Assembly (NCBI RefSeq): GCF_024713945.1
Contig: NC_134680.1
Span: 1,636,001-1,700,000 of the forward strand
Source of the DNA: Dermatophagoides farinae
Lineage: Eukaryota; Arthropoda; Arachnida; Sarcoptiformes; Pyroglyphidae
DNA length: 64,000 nt
Direction of reading: 5' to 3'
The position numbers were made by a program, and so were the translations under genes. The notes under the pieces were generated by a model. It did no database searches. It saw nothing but the letters and a program-made list of their open reading frames with translations, and was not told where the DNA came from. Shown here in pieces: positions 26,311 to 40,013 of the stretch (its first letter is position 1; every line of letters begins with the position of its first letter).

Positions 26311-29300
26311 TTCTAATCAACAGATGGCGCTAAAATTTTTGTTGGAATTTTACTTGGTCGGAATTTTCTTTGAATTCTTTGAATGTTTAACATTTTTTTT
26401 CATTATTGCATAAAGCAACTTTTTCAAAAACTTTCTTCAACATCATCATTGAATCAAATAATCACGTATCATCATAATAATCGTGTAAAGCCGATAAGTA
26501 TTTTGATTTAAAGGGGCCAGGGCGTTGCACGCATACACACACACACACTCACACACAAAATCCCAGGGATTTATTATTCTGCATCGAAAACTTGCCCGCT
26601 TCCTACACAACATCAATGTCAAAAGACAAAGGCAAAGTCAAATTCAAGTCAAAAGCAAATAAGAAATAATGATAAGGTTCCGAGAACGATCGTTCATCTC
26701 ATCTTATCTTACTTTTTCTTTCCAAAAAAAAAAAAAAAGAAAACATTGAAAATTAAACGAAAACAAACGTTTTACATATCATCATCATCATCATCATCTT
26801 TTCTGACTTCTGTCGTAGTTTTTGTTGGAGCCAGATGGGATTAATCGAAATACATTCACGTTCCTTTGGTATTTACACATTCTATGATTCATTCAATGAT
26901 CCATATACCCATTAGATTAACCATCAACAAATCAACAAACAAAAACAAATATAGTTGCAGAATACTGTTATATTAGATTTTTTCTTTCTTTCATTACCAA
27001 AACTATAAAATAAAATAGAATGAATTCTGGTTGTTCTATTTGTGATTGTGTGTGTGTGTTCTATGATCTGTTTATATTCATTCTTAAAATGGAGAACTTT
27101 ATAAAAAAAAGTATCATCAGCTACATTTCCGCCGCCACCTCTATTGAACAAGCTGCGATTGTGCACCACGTATCGATTACAATATCAATTCATTGTTAAC
27201 AAACAGCATCCAGACAGCAAGCCCGTTTATTTTTTCATCAAAAAAAAAAAAAAAAACATTATCATCATCTAAATTCGTCTACATCGTATTTTTTCAACAA
27301 AAGAGAAAAAAAAAATATAACAAGAAAAACAATTTTAAAAATCACATGCAAAGTTTAATCAATTTGAAAGTATCAATGAAAAGTGATTGTTTATTTTGTT
27401 GTTGTTGTTGTTGTTGTCGTTGTTGTTAGAATATAAAACCAGAGTATATATGTTTATTGAATGAATGAAAAGAGTTGTCTTTCATCAACTTGTTTAACAT
27501 TGATTGTTTATAATAGATTGATTTTGATCCTCAATACTATGCTATACTATACCAGACACACATCATATGCCATCAAATGGTGTGATGCTAAAGATTTTTG
27601 TATTTTTTTTTTTTTTTTTTGTTTTTTTTAACACAAAATTCTTTTTCACAAAATCTAGCATATATGGCTTTTTGTTATGGGCCAAATTCCAATGTAAATT
27701 TAAATCGTGATTATGATGATGATGATGATCTACGATTCACGATGTAAGGTGTTTTTTATGTTGTTGTGTAATGTAATTTGTTGATAATAATAATAATATC
27801 AACGACAACATTGTATGGTTATCCGAAAACATAGTGATTTGGGATATTCTGCCCCAAAAAAAAAAAACAAAATAAACGAAATTGCAGCTGGTAAAAACGT
27901 ATCTGTTTTTTTTTCGCCATTTTATAACCAATAACATATACAAAAATGCATTCATTATTATTCCATTTCATTTTGATGATGATCGGTATAATCATTCATT
28001 CATTTATTTATATTCGTTTTTGAGATTTTATTTTTTTCTCCACACATTGCCTGCCAAAAACCTCCCACAGATTGCCTACGATTCATAATGATGTAATATT
28101 ATTACATTTTAAAATATAACTAACAACAACGATTATTATTATTTATTATCAAAATTAATATGATCAATCCGGTGTGTTAAGTGATTTTTTTGTTTTGTTT
28201 TGTTTCAAGTTTTCCTATTTTTTTAAGCTATCTGTTTATTATGAATTAGATTTTGGGGTGATGATGATGATGATGAGGATGATGTGTGTAGGCAATCATC
28301 AGATTATCATGTTACATAGGTAGTATAAGATAATTGCTACAATGAGATAGGTGAGGTGGTGCAACATGATTATTACGATGATGATGATGATGATCATCGA
28401 TCGTTATATGAATCATGTTGTGTGCTTCATTGATTGATTGCATCAATTTTTTTTGTATACGAAATTTGTCCAAACACTTTTTTTCGGGTTACTGTATGAT
28501 TTTTCCATGAAATTCGGACATGAACCCAAATAATGGTCAATTGGCAATTAGTTCATTCAGTTGTAGTATTTTTGTCCAAAATCGGCTGATTGCATTTGAT
28601 CATTGATGATGATGATGATGATTGTGAACCAGATATACAAATAAGTCTCGTGCTGTGAATCTGAATTTATTGTCGATGACAATAAGTGAATGTGATCATC
28701 GAACCAAAAATGTGAACAAAATACTCCTTGCTGTGTGAGTGCGTGTTTTTTTTGGAATATTCATTCAATAGTCTGAATTAGTCTGTTTCTCTCTCTCTCT
28801 TTCTCTCTCACGCTGTCCTGATATATGGATGGTCGTCATTGTAACAATTTATTGAACCAGATTTTTGCTTTTTTCTTCTCTATTCTGATTTTCAAATTCA
28901 TTCAATAGATATGAAATCAGACACGTGCCGAATACGTATTGCTAATAGGCATGTATGTGTTGTTTATGTTGGCTTTAGTTCGTGTGAACTTGAACGGTGA
29001 ATTCATTCATTATGGAACAATAATAATGATGATGATGATGTTATATTGGATCAAATTGCAATTATTATTGGAAAGTAGATTTGATGATGACGATGATTAT
29101 TATAAGATGATTTACGCTCGATGAACAAAATGTTGAACGCGTGTTCTAAATTTACGTGTTTTTTTCAGAAGTCCTCTGGTTCTGTCATCTTCAAATCATC
29201 ATCACTGATCAACTGTAATCATGCGATCTTTGTTTATCAAAAAAAAAAATTGTTAAAACAAAATTCAACAAATTCAATGATGAAATTGAAATCAGAACGA

Positions 29301-31151
29301 AAAAAAGTCATAAAGTCCAAATGTTTGTTTGTTTGTTCATTGTTTTGTTAAGATCACTTGACTGTATGCGTGTGTGTGTGTTTGTGTGTATTTCAAGAAT
29401 GGGAAAATTCTTGAATAATTCAGTCCAATAACGTCAAATATACCAAATGACAAATCGATCATTTCCTCTGGAAATGAAATTTGATTCATTCATCCATTCA
29501 GCCATTCAATGTGTGTCTGTGTGTGTGTGTCCATTATTTGTTCCCAAAAAAAAATAAATTGCCATTTTTTTCATATTTGAAATGAAAAGAAAAATATCAT
29601 CATTGACAATTTGGTCAAATAAATTGACTATATATGATGATGATGATGACTTGAGGCAATATCAAAATATTTTCTTCATTCATTTTTTCCAATCTTCCTG
29701 TTTGTGTGTTGCATGTTTGATGTCCAAATTCTTTATCATAAATGAATGAATTTATCCTAAACACACACACATACACACACACATGATTCATTTGTTCACA
29801 TAAAATATATTGATCTAGAATAAACATTACAAAATATAAATTTTCAACGATAAAGAAAAACAAACTAAAATTGTCATTTATCAAAGAAACAAACAATTGG
29901 AATGAAATCATATTATTGTACCTTTTCACATTTTTTTTCAAATGTAGGTCTTCATTTCAGCTTTTAATACACAATCGATTCTATTGATATTTAGATGGTG
30001 ATATTGATGAATGGCAATATGACACACACAATAATAATAATGATAATGATGATCAATGCATAACACATTCAATTATTTCGATTGTTTTTTTTTATTTCGT
30101 TTCTGTTGATTGGTATAGCAAGCGGGAGGGGGGAGAAACTAATACGTATTATTACAACAACTACAAGAATATTCATTTCATTTCATTGGATTGATGATGA
30201 TGATAATTTTTCCATTGCATTTAACATTGGATATCATCATTATTATTATTGTTTAGCAATATAGAATTATAATTATCTTGTCTTTTGTCTTTCTATAAAT
30301 TTCGATTTGTATCGTATCGTATAATTCTAAATAATAAGCTACAATTAATATTATACACACAATAGAAAGTTTGCTAGATTCTAGATTTTATACATGTTCA
30401 GTCAGTCAGTCAGTCATTGGCTCCATTGAATTTGAATTGAATGGAATGGAATATATGAATTGTGAAAATATAGTGAATGAATAGAGAAAAAAAAAACGAT
30501 GATGATAATAATAATTATATGCAAATAAATGATTATTGTATTAATTGTAAGGTATATCATTCTCATCATTTTCAGCTTCCTTTTTTTCTATTCTTTTGCT
30601 TTATCTCCTTCACAACCCCCGCCCCGTTGTGGCATCCCCATTTCTTTTCATTTCCTATTTATTCATTCGTTAAATGATCCAGGATCGTTATAGAGAGAAA
30701 GGAAAATTTTTTTTTTATTTTGAAATAATATAATAGAAACATGGAAAATTGGTTAGTTTGGTAGTGATAGCTACCAAACACAAATACACAATGAATTTGT
30801 GTGTGTGTGTGTGTTTTCGACGTTATTCAGGCGTCCCGGATACCCGCGTATACCGAGTTAATTAGTTTAAAAATGAAAATAACTATGGCCGAAAATGTTC
30901 ATTTTGAATTTTTTTTTTTGTTTTTTTTTTATTTCATGAATTTTTGTTTTTAATTCATTCATTCCTTGATTCGACATTTTATCCATGACGAAAAAACGAC
31001 GACGACGACGATGATGATGATGATTTTACGCTCAAGTTATTATGATATTTGAATGAATAGATGAATGGAGAGAAAGAGAGAGAGAAAGAAAGAAAAAAAA
31101 TTTACATAATTAAATATTATATATTCACATGGAAAATGATAGTGAAATGAA

Positions 31152-31155
<4 letters not shown>

Positions 31156-31181
<26 letters not shown>
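31156..31181. repeat. (AC)13 microsatellite
   Basis: CA run in the spacer between the Robo genes. Confidence 0.88.
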
Positions 31182-31187
<6 letters not shown>

Positions 31188-31541
31188 AAAGGAACAGTGA
31201 TAGATATATCGAAGTAGATTGACATGTAACACACGAAGGCTGACATGAATCTACATGAACGATTCATTTAGAATGCTAATTCTTTGCAATAATAATTCTG
31301 AACATTCCGTGAGAGACTATATATATTGATTGATCCAAATTCATAATGGCCAGTTTTTTCTGTGATTTTTTTTTCTCTCCTAATGTGCTTGTTTTTCCAA
31401 TTGAACCATTCAAGAACATACAATCAATTTTATTCGTTTGTTTTCGGGCCAGTTTTTGTTTGTAAAATATGAACATTCATTTATCTCTCTATTGCCCAAT
31501 TTTTTTTGAATCACCCGTAATAAATCGTTTTTCGGTATAGG

Positions 31542-31567
31542 GTCGTCGTCGTCGTCGTCGTCGTCGT
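31542..31567. repeat. (GTC) trinucleotide run
   Basis: About 8.7 GTC units followed by TTG units. It is one of the few GC-containing trinucleotide runs here. The poly-Asp reading of the opposite strand is a repeat translation. Confidence 0.9.
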
Positions 31568-31760
31568 TGTTGATGTTGTTGTTGTTGTTGTAATAGTCAT
31601 ATAATGACTTAATTTTGTCGCAATATATCTTCATATTGATTGAGGGCCATTTATAGAATGAAATTATTGGTATTTTATATTTTTTGGTTTTGGTGGAACA
31701 CAATCGTTTGAGAAAAAAAAAAGAATTTTTTCCTTGGAACCAATTTATTTATATTTATTT

Positions 31761-31837
31761 CCTGTTCAGGAACTAAAACAAAACACAAACATTTTTTTTC
31801 CTGTTCAGGAACTAAAACAAAACACAAACATTTTTTT
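31761..31837. repeat. 39-bp direct tandem duplication (two copies)
   Basis: The segment beginning CCTGTTCAGGAACTAAAACA starts at 31761 and again at 31800 with no internal change. Copies differ only in the length of the closing T run. It is longer and more complex than the surrounding microsatellites and looks like a recent local duplication. Confidence 0.9.
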
Positions 31838-34800
31838 GGCCAATGGTAATTATCATCATTAAATCTTGAGACAGTGAGAGAGAGAAAGAGAGAGAATTGA
31901 TTGAATAAAATTGTGCAGAAAAAAATGAAATTATCGTTGTTGTTTATATATTAACATTTTATTCTTTCACTTGGATTCTTTTTTTGGACACTACCATTTC
32001 GTATACATATAATATTTGTTCAATGTGTTAGATTATTGATTACAAACTCGTTGTTCATTTGTTGTTTAATCATAATCAAAAATCACAATAATTTTTCTCT
32101 CGTCTTTAGAATATTAAAATATATTGGCCCTCCCCACTACACACCCCCGCAAAAAAGAACCAACTATCCGAACATTATAATATACAATCAATATTCTGTT
32201 GTTTTCGCATCTCGAAATGATCAACAAAGTCCAAATGGATCTGACATTTGCTTCTATTCTGCTATGCTGGTGTTTTTTTTCGTATTTCTCTTTGGATGAA
32301 CGAATTACGCTTCAGGGCTAAAGCTTTGAACTGAATTTTCTTTTTGTTTGAAAATGATCCTTGTGCGTGTATGTGTAATGTTCAATTACGACCAAAGAAC
32401 CGAACCATCCTTAATTCAGAGTTTTTTCTCCAATATCAAACAAGAGTGAAAGAGAAAGAAAGAAAAAAAAATGAAAATAATTCAACCGAAACGATAATGT
32501 CCTAAAAAATGGCCAAAAGGAAAAGAGATTCAAAGAATCGAATCAAATGGATCGAATGATAAGTGAACAAGAATGAAAACTAAGTTTTCATTCTTTTCAT
32601 TTCAAAAGGAATATTCTTCTTCTTTTGCGTAATTCAACATTGAATAGAAAACAACCTAAAGGAATGTGGAATGTGGAAAAAAAGCAAATTTAAACCAAAC
32701 CCGAAATAATATACAATCATTCATAATTCGGGCGTAACACACACACATTCATTGAACATTACCGGATCAAAATGGCCGAGATTAAATGAAAAAGTGATTT
32801 TCCTCATTTGATGATGATTATGATTGGTTATTTTGTTTCGCTTCTTATTCGTTACGAAAGCTTTTTCAATAATAAATGTTTGATAAGAGTCTTTTTCATT
32901 TCTGATCGTTATCATCATCATCATCTTTGTATAATTAGATTAATGAGTTGCTTTTACCGAATTTTTTTTTGTTGTGAGAAAAAAAACAGAAAAAAAGAGA
33001 TGATTATGAATCGAAATCGTACACTTATTATTCATGTTCTTTTGTCTCTCTCCCTTTTGTTCTTTTTATTTATATGTCGATGGATATGTAATTCTATAAT
33101 AATAATCATCATCATCATATATGGGCCACACCTTGTCCATTTTCTTTCAGATTTCATCAGTCCACCAATATGCTGATCTAGTATTTGATTGTGGCTTTTT
33201 TTTACTTGTGGGGTATTTTTTCATTTTTTTCAAGTTTTTAACTTTGGAATGAATTTTTTTTTCTTTAGTTAGCTGTGTTTAATTTCATGTGTGTCTGTGT
33301 GTGTGGCAATGGAATATGAATTAAATTGTAATTTAAAGTTTTCGATGGAAAATTAAAAAAAAATCGATTTTTTTTTGATCAACGAAAAAGTAAAAAGAAT
33401 CCTGTAATTGAATTTCATTTCAATGGATCAAACATAAACGACCCGATCAGACCCACACACACACACACAGGCTAAATGGAATCATACACGGCTGTTACCA
33501 TACAATGCGGTTACTGATGGTGGTATATACCATGAAGAGATAAAAAAAAAATTAAAAAACGTTTAACCCTTCGCTACCCCATCATCTTCAATTCTGAACA
33601 GAATCCTATCCATCAGCAAAAAAAAAACTTGCTTTTACCGAATTCAATAATAACGATAAAACGAATTTTTGAAAGAAAAAAAAATTCCTATCAAAGAAAT
33701 TCTTTTAATTTTTTTTCTGGTTTGTCAGACATCGCTAACTTTACCATAGTAACCATTAAAATGTTGCTGCTATTTTGGCTTTATCTCTTTTTTTTTGCTA
33801 GAAAGTTATGTTATGTTGGATAGGCACAGAAACACACACACACACAAACGAAAGAAAAACAAACAGTGATAACAATGGCGCCTAAAAAAACAACAACAAA
33901 CATCCAGATAACAGGAAAAAACGGGATAATTTCATTTCATTTTAAATTACATCACATTCAATCGTACCCATTCATATGAACCAAAAAAGAAAAAAAAATT
34001 AAAATCCAAAGATTTTCAAATTGAAAATGCGGGTTGAAAATAATTCGTATACCACGATATATACCAAAAAAAAAAAAAACAGTTTCGTATTTTGTAATCG
34101 AAAACATTGATAATACAATGTGACAATGATCAATCGTTTTGAAAATTTTTCTTGGATCCTTTTTCAACTATAAAAACTATATATGAACTGAAAGTAAATT
34201 GAAATTGAACACAGAGTTAGACAATGATAGATGCAAAAAACATTGAGATTGTATGAAAATATAGTAGTACATTTGAATGTAATGTGTACATTCACATTGA
34301 TTTCTTTTTTCCGATCCAGGAGCTATCCCTCATTCTACACATTTTTTTTAGGGTCTAAAATGGATCATTTATTTTTATTTTTTTTTGTTCACTTAGCCAC
34401 ATTACTGTTTCTGGACCGGATTAACCTCATTTAGTTTAATTAGTTCTCATTTAATGTAATGTGTATAATATATAAACGTGAATACATTGTCAAATGAATG
34501 AATTTAAAAAAAAACATGTCATGTGTCATTTATATCATTATATTAGAAGCATTTAAAAATATATAACAATTATACACGATTCATTCCCTATTAGAATGTG
34601 TGTAACTTTATTTGTGAATTTTTTGATAGAAAAAAATGAAATTATTATCATTCATATTGATAAATCAAAAAAAACATTATAATTATGAAACCGGAAACCA
34701 AACCGATTATTTTTGATTTTTCTTGTTTCATTAAAACCAAATCAAATCAACAGATTTAATGGTATATATATTATGTCATATAAAAACTGGTTATCATTTT

Positions 34801-36467
34801 GATTCATTTAGCTTGTGATTACATTGTTTACGTTTTTTTTTTAATTATTAACAAAAAACAACACATACATACACACAAACTAACAAACAATAGGTTTGAT
34901 GACATTTTTTTTTTACATTTTAAGGTGATGTTACTTGTCAGTCATTCATTTGCTTATACGAAACGTAGTTTATTTCATGTTTTTTTTTGAAAAAAAAGAA
35001 TTGACAAACACTGGTTGTCATCATCATTGTTATTTTATTGTCATTTCAAAAAAAAAATGATATGATATGATATGGGATATTGATATTATCATCATCATCA
35101 TCATTGATTGTGGTGATGATAATAATAAAATTCATTGCTGGATCTATGTTTTAGTTACTGGTTCTTCTTTATAATCAATTATTAATGATAATAATGGAAT
35201 AGAATGGTATGAGAAGAGAATGAGTTTCACCATAGTTATTTTTTTTTCGGTGATCTTTTTGTTTAGGTTAACTTGATAGTAGTGACTTGATGATAATGAT
35301 ATATAATTATTATTTCTTTCGTTGTATATACATGACATGTTTGTTTGTTGTACCTTTTTTTATGATGAAAATATGAATGGTAAAATTTTAATTAAATGAT
35401 GATGATGATGATAATAATAATAACGATGGCTGGCTGGATGGCTAGATAAAAAAAAAACGAAGACAATGTGTCTTCGTATATGAAAAAAAAGAATGGTTAA
35501 CTTTTTATTCTCCATTTATCGAAAAAAAACAACAACAACAACAACATACTTTTTCATTACGCTAGACAGGTAAGATAGATATATTGCACAAGATCGATGT
35601 TTTGTTTTATTCTCTTTACCGGTTTTTTTAGAGGTATGAAAAACTCGGTTATTCTATCATCAATTGAATTATGATTATTACAACATAAATTTTCGGTAAT
35701 TACTGTGTGTGTGTGTGTCTGTCGATGTTGGTGTCTAACTAATTAATTTTCATTATTATGTAAGCCACAATCAACTAAAAATCGTGTGTGTGTGTGTGCT
35801 TATGTGTTATGTGGCTTGATGGATAAACAAAAACAAAAAAAAAGGAAATCAAAAAAAAAAAATTTTATTAAAAATTATCCACAGATGTTTTTTACAGTAG
35901 GCAATATTTATAAATTGTTCATTTTTTTTGTTTTGTTTCACTGATAATATTCGATCGATAATTTCAAACTAAACCATGTGTGCGATACGATATTGATCAC
36001 GATTTTTCTTTTTTTTTAATGAGGATGTTGTTGTAGTTGTTGTTGTTGTTGCTGATGATGATGATGATGAAACGTGAGACATGTATGAAGGTGTCAAATT
36101 GAATACCATTTCAATAGGCAGATGGATGGATATATCCAGAAAGCAGGCCAATCATAATAATATTCCTCACTACTTTCCATCTCTCATTAATGATAATCAA
36201 TTGATAATAATTTGGCTTGATCTTCTCTATCACCCACTCTCTCTCTCTCTCTGTAGTGGTGTTTGGTTTCATTGAATTTTTTCTTTTGTCAAAAAAAAAA
36301 AAATTCAATCATCAGATGTTGTTTGATACGAAAAAAAAATCCATCCATCTATCGATGAATTATATGATTGTGGACCCAAGTTTTTTTTCTTTGTGATGTT
36401 TCCAACAACCACTCTTAGGTCCTAGCAAAAAAAAAAAAAAACACCACAGCCACTAAACAATCTAACC

Positions 36468-36488
36468 AAAAAAAAAAAAAAAAAAAAA
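36468..36488. repeat. Poly-A tract (A21)
   Basis: Long A homopolymer, close to a second A run at 36427-36441. There is no sign of an adjacent retroposed gene. Confidence 0.9.
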
Positions 36489-38304
36489 TGCCGCTTCCAT
36501 TACTTTTTCTATACACATACATAAGTGAGAGTAAGAGAAGACATCTCTCACAAACACATAGAATGAATGAACAGCCGACAACCATACACACAGATATATG
36601 GCAATAGTGGTAGTCGCACTTTGCTTCTCGTTTCTATTCACGACGGGTATATATCTTTGATTATAATGATAATGATCATCATCATCATCATCATTTGTTG
36701 TGTGTCCGTTGTTGAATGTACATCTAATTTACTGAATTTTCTACATTTTTTTTTTGAAATTATTCCATCCATGTGTGTGTGTGTATGCATATGTGTAACA
36801 TCTGGAAGATCATCTTGATGATGAATCGATTCTATTGATTCATTGTTTTTTTTTCTCCTTCAGGATCATGGCACATGATTTTGATTTTGATTTTGATTTT
36901 TTTTTTTTTTTGGTTCTGTGTTTGTGTTTATATGTTTCAAAAAGTTGTTTATCAAATCTTCGACAAAATAAATGTGGTCATTGTTGTTGTTATGATTATT
37001 TATGATGATGATTTTAATGATAATGATGATATGAATCTTAAGCATATTTTTTTGTGGTAAATAAAAAAAACAAAAATGATGTAATATTCGTGACCAGTAC
37101 ACCATTCATAATCAACCATTGATGATCATCATCAATCAATCAATCAACTTTTATCACTACCACACGACGAAAAAAAGAATCTTTTGCGAATGTGCCAAAT
37201 CTTTTTTTTTTTTTTTTGGTTTCAATGTATATTTCAGTTTGTCTTTGTTTCTTTATCTTTGTGGTTAATGTTTTAAATCCGTGAATCATTTATCCATCAT
37301 GATGATGATGATCTTGTTTAGGTCAAAAAACTTTTTTTTTAAAAAACACCGATAAACAATCATAACAATACGTGTTGCTCATTATTATCATTGTTTGATT
37401 GAAATGTAACATATGACAACAACGTCGTAGTAAAAAAAAAAAAAAGAAAATCAACAACAACAAAAAATCCAGGTAATTTTTTTTTGTCTATTTGTATGAT
37501 GATGCAACATCAAATGCACACAAGTGATATTATCATCAGAAATCAGATGGTTATCATTTTGAATCATTCATATTTGGATTTTTGTTGTTTTTATTTTATA
37601 TATTATATGATTTTTATGACTTGAAATTATCCAAATTGTAAGGATAAATATATCGATATGGAATTGTTTGTTTGCTATTTGAGTTTAGATTTTTTTTCTT
37701 TTGGTTGCATTATTTTTGATTCATAACGGATTTGATTTGGATAATCGGTATTTTTATGTATTTGTTAATGTAGATAATCAATGGATGGATTATCAATACA
37801 ATCATTACCATCATCATCATCATCATAATCATCAACAGATTAGCACTATGTAGTTGTATTTATAAATAACAATTTTGGATTTTGACATTTTTTCTGTTGT
37901 TGTTGTTTTGTTTTGTTTATCTCCATCTTCAAATAAAATTTACTATGTATGTATGTATGGTGTTTTTTTTCTGATGATGATAATTAAAAGCCAATCATTC
38001 AATCCAAATGAATCGATCATTCATTCATCATTGATTATAATCAATTGATGTTAATTGTGATTGTTTGTATTACAATCCGTTTGATTGGTAACCAATAGTA
38101 ACAAACATTTAGATTGGTGTTAATTGAGGACATAAGGAGTGAGAGAGAGAGAGAGAATTCCTCATTTGATTTTAGAGTAAAAAATACAAAAAAAAAGAAA
38201 ATCAACATCGATTGATGACATCGACATACATAGACATTTTTCTTATAATTTAATTCCTACCAATTTTAATTAATTTTTAATCATTTTCTATTGATTCATT
38301 TCAG

Positions 38305-38340
38305 ATGCAGCATTCATATATTCTCATCCAATCATCATAA
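38305..38340 (+). promoter_or_regulatory. Possible upstream ORF in the Robo B 5' leader
   Basis: TTTCAG at 38299-38304 is a possible acceptor for a 5' UTR intron. ATG follows immediately and opens an 11-codon frame (MQHSYILIQSS) closed by TAA at 38338. It is out of frame with the Robo B start and could damp translation if it lies in the mRNA. Confidence 0.3.
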
Positions 38341-38393
38341 TGATGATTATTACTTGAATGAAAATCATACACACACACATTTACTGTGACAGA

Positions 38394-38586
38394 ATGATGA
38401 TACCATTCTGTCGTCAATCACGGCCGCCAATATTAATGGGCCACCAAAATCAATATGTCATAATCAATAATTCTTCCTCATCATCATCATCATCATCAAT
38501 AATAGCTGCGATATTTACAACTAAATTCATTTTAATCATACAATTATTGATAATATTATTATTATCAACAACATTGGCCATTGGTG
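38394..38586 (+). CDS. robo: Robo B first coding exon: signal peptide
   Basis: Starts [12 protein letters not shown], passes a run of nine serines (TCN/ATC repeat) and ends in a hydrophobic core ([13 protein letters not shown]) with a likely cleavage region STTLAIG. The donor is GGTG|GTATGT in phase 1. An in-frame ATG also lies at 38358, just after an in-frame TGA, and would add twelve residues. I prefer 38394 because a shorter n-region is more usual for a signal peptide, but even so it is about 40 residues long. Confidence 0.75.
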
Positions 38587-39978
38587 GTATGTATTGTTTT
38601 TTTTTTTTTTTTTGCTCGACTATTTTCTTTGTTTTTCTCTCTCTCATTTTATGTTTGTGTGAATGGAATTTTTTCTCAATTTTTTTTGCGTGTCAAATAC
38701 CAATCGATCGATTGATTGATTGATCATCCACTGTATGTGTGTGTGTGTGTGTGTGTGCTATATGGATTGAAATGTTCAGCAAATGCAAAAAAAAAATGTC
38801 GTTGACAACAACAACCAATGTGTATGATTGATGATCATTACCTTCATATAATTCAGTAAATTCATTCATCGCTGTTTTTTTTTTTTTTGCTTGCAGTGTA
38901 AAAAAAAAAAATTTTTTTTTTTTGAAATGATAATCAGGTGGACAATGGCCGATCTTTTTTTCTTTCTTTCTGAGGATGATGATGAAGAAGAAGAAGAAGA
39001 AGGAAAAAATTCTTCCACTTTATGGTAATTAGTTTGTAATTAATATCTATATAGTGTAGGTTTGGCTAGTTATATGACCATTCATTCATTCATTTTGATA
39101 ATAACCGAAAATATTTTTTTTTATGATAGATGAAAATTCCGTTTATTTTTTTCTAAAAATTGACCTTCAAAACTGAAATGTCAATGTTATCAATGTTAAA
39201 AGATTTTTTCTTCTTCTTTAATGATGATGATGATGATGACCGTATTTCATTCATTTACTCATTCATTACTGTAAAGAAAAAAAAATTGTATTTTTCCACC
39301 ACAGCCAGTACATACATATATAAAGCAGTAGCAACTAATCATAATAATTGATAAAATAATAATTGTCACCAATTATGATTATGAAATGGAATATGAATGA
39401 TAATTATTGGCACATTGACATCATTATAAATGATATATATCTGTTGATGATGATGATGATGTCTTTTTATGATTTTGTTTCCTATTCAAATTAGACATAT
39501 TTTTTTTTATTTAAAAAAAGATTCAAAAAGCAATTTTTGTTTTTTACTTGGCAATTAGGAAGATCTTATGGAAAAAATTTGATAATTTTGGTCTTTCTTT
39601 TTTTTCTGTCCCCGAAAAAATGATCATCATGTCTGCTTTACTTTGATTTTTTTTTTTGGTTGTTGTTGTTGTTGTTATCATTATTTGTGATCTTTATGCA
39701 TTCATTTCAGAAATGAAAAAATGGACACACACACACACACACTCAGGTTGAGCTAAAAAAAAATTTTTTTATTTTTATTTTTTTTTTTACAAAACATTGT
39801 CGTAATTTTGTTTGTCGGCATTGCCGACTTAATTGACTCTCTGTGATTGAAATTGATAAAAATTAAAGGTATAGCAAAAAAAAAAAAAAAAAGAATGGAG
39901 AAAATCATTCATTGATATCATTAAAATTAACACGTTGAATTGTATGTACAACGAATCATCATCGTTATCAATGATGAT

Positions 39979-40013
<35 letters not shown>

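Larger units (their letters stand above)
26311..38304. other. Intergenic spacer between the two Robo genes
   Basis: About 12 kb without a supported gene on either strand. It contains CA/TG, GAT/ATC and homopolymer runs, a (GTC)8-9 run at 31542-31567, and a 39-bp tandem duplication at 31761-31837. It may hold regulatory DNA for Robo B or untranslated first exons, but none can be identified by eye. Confidence 0.7.

Noticed and set aside
36427-36488. Adjacent long poly-A tracts as a retrotransposon or retrogene tail
   Set aside because: No upstream coding remnant, no target-site duplication seen; A runs are common throughout.
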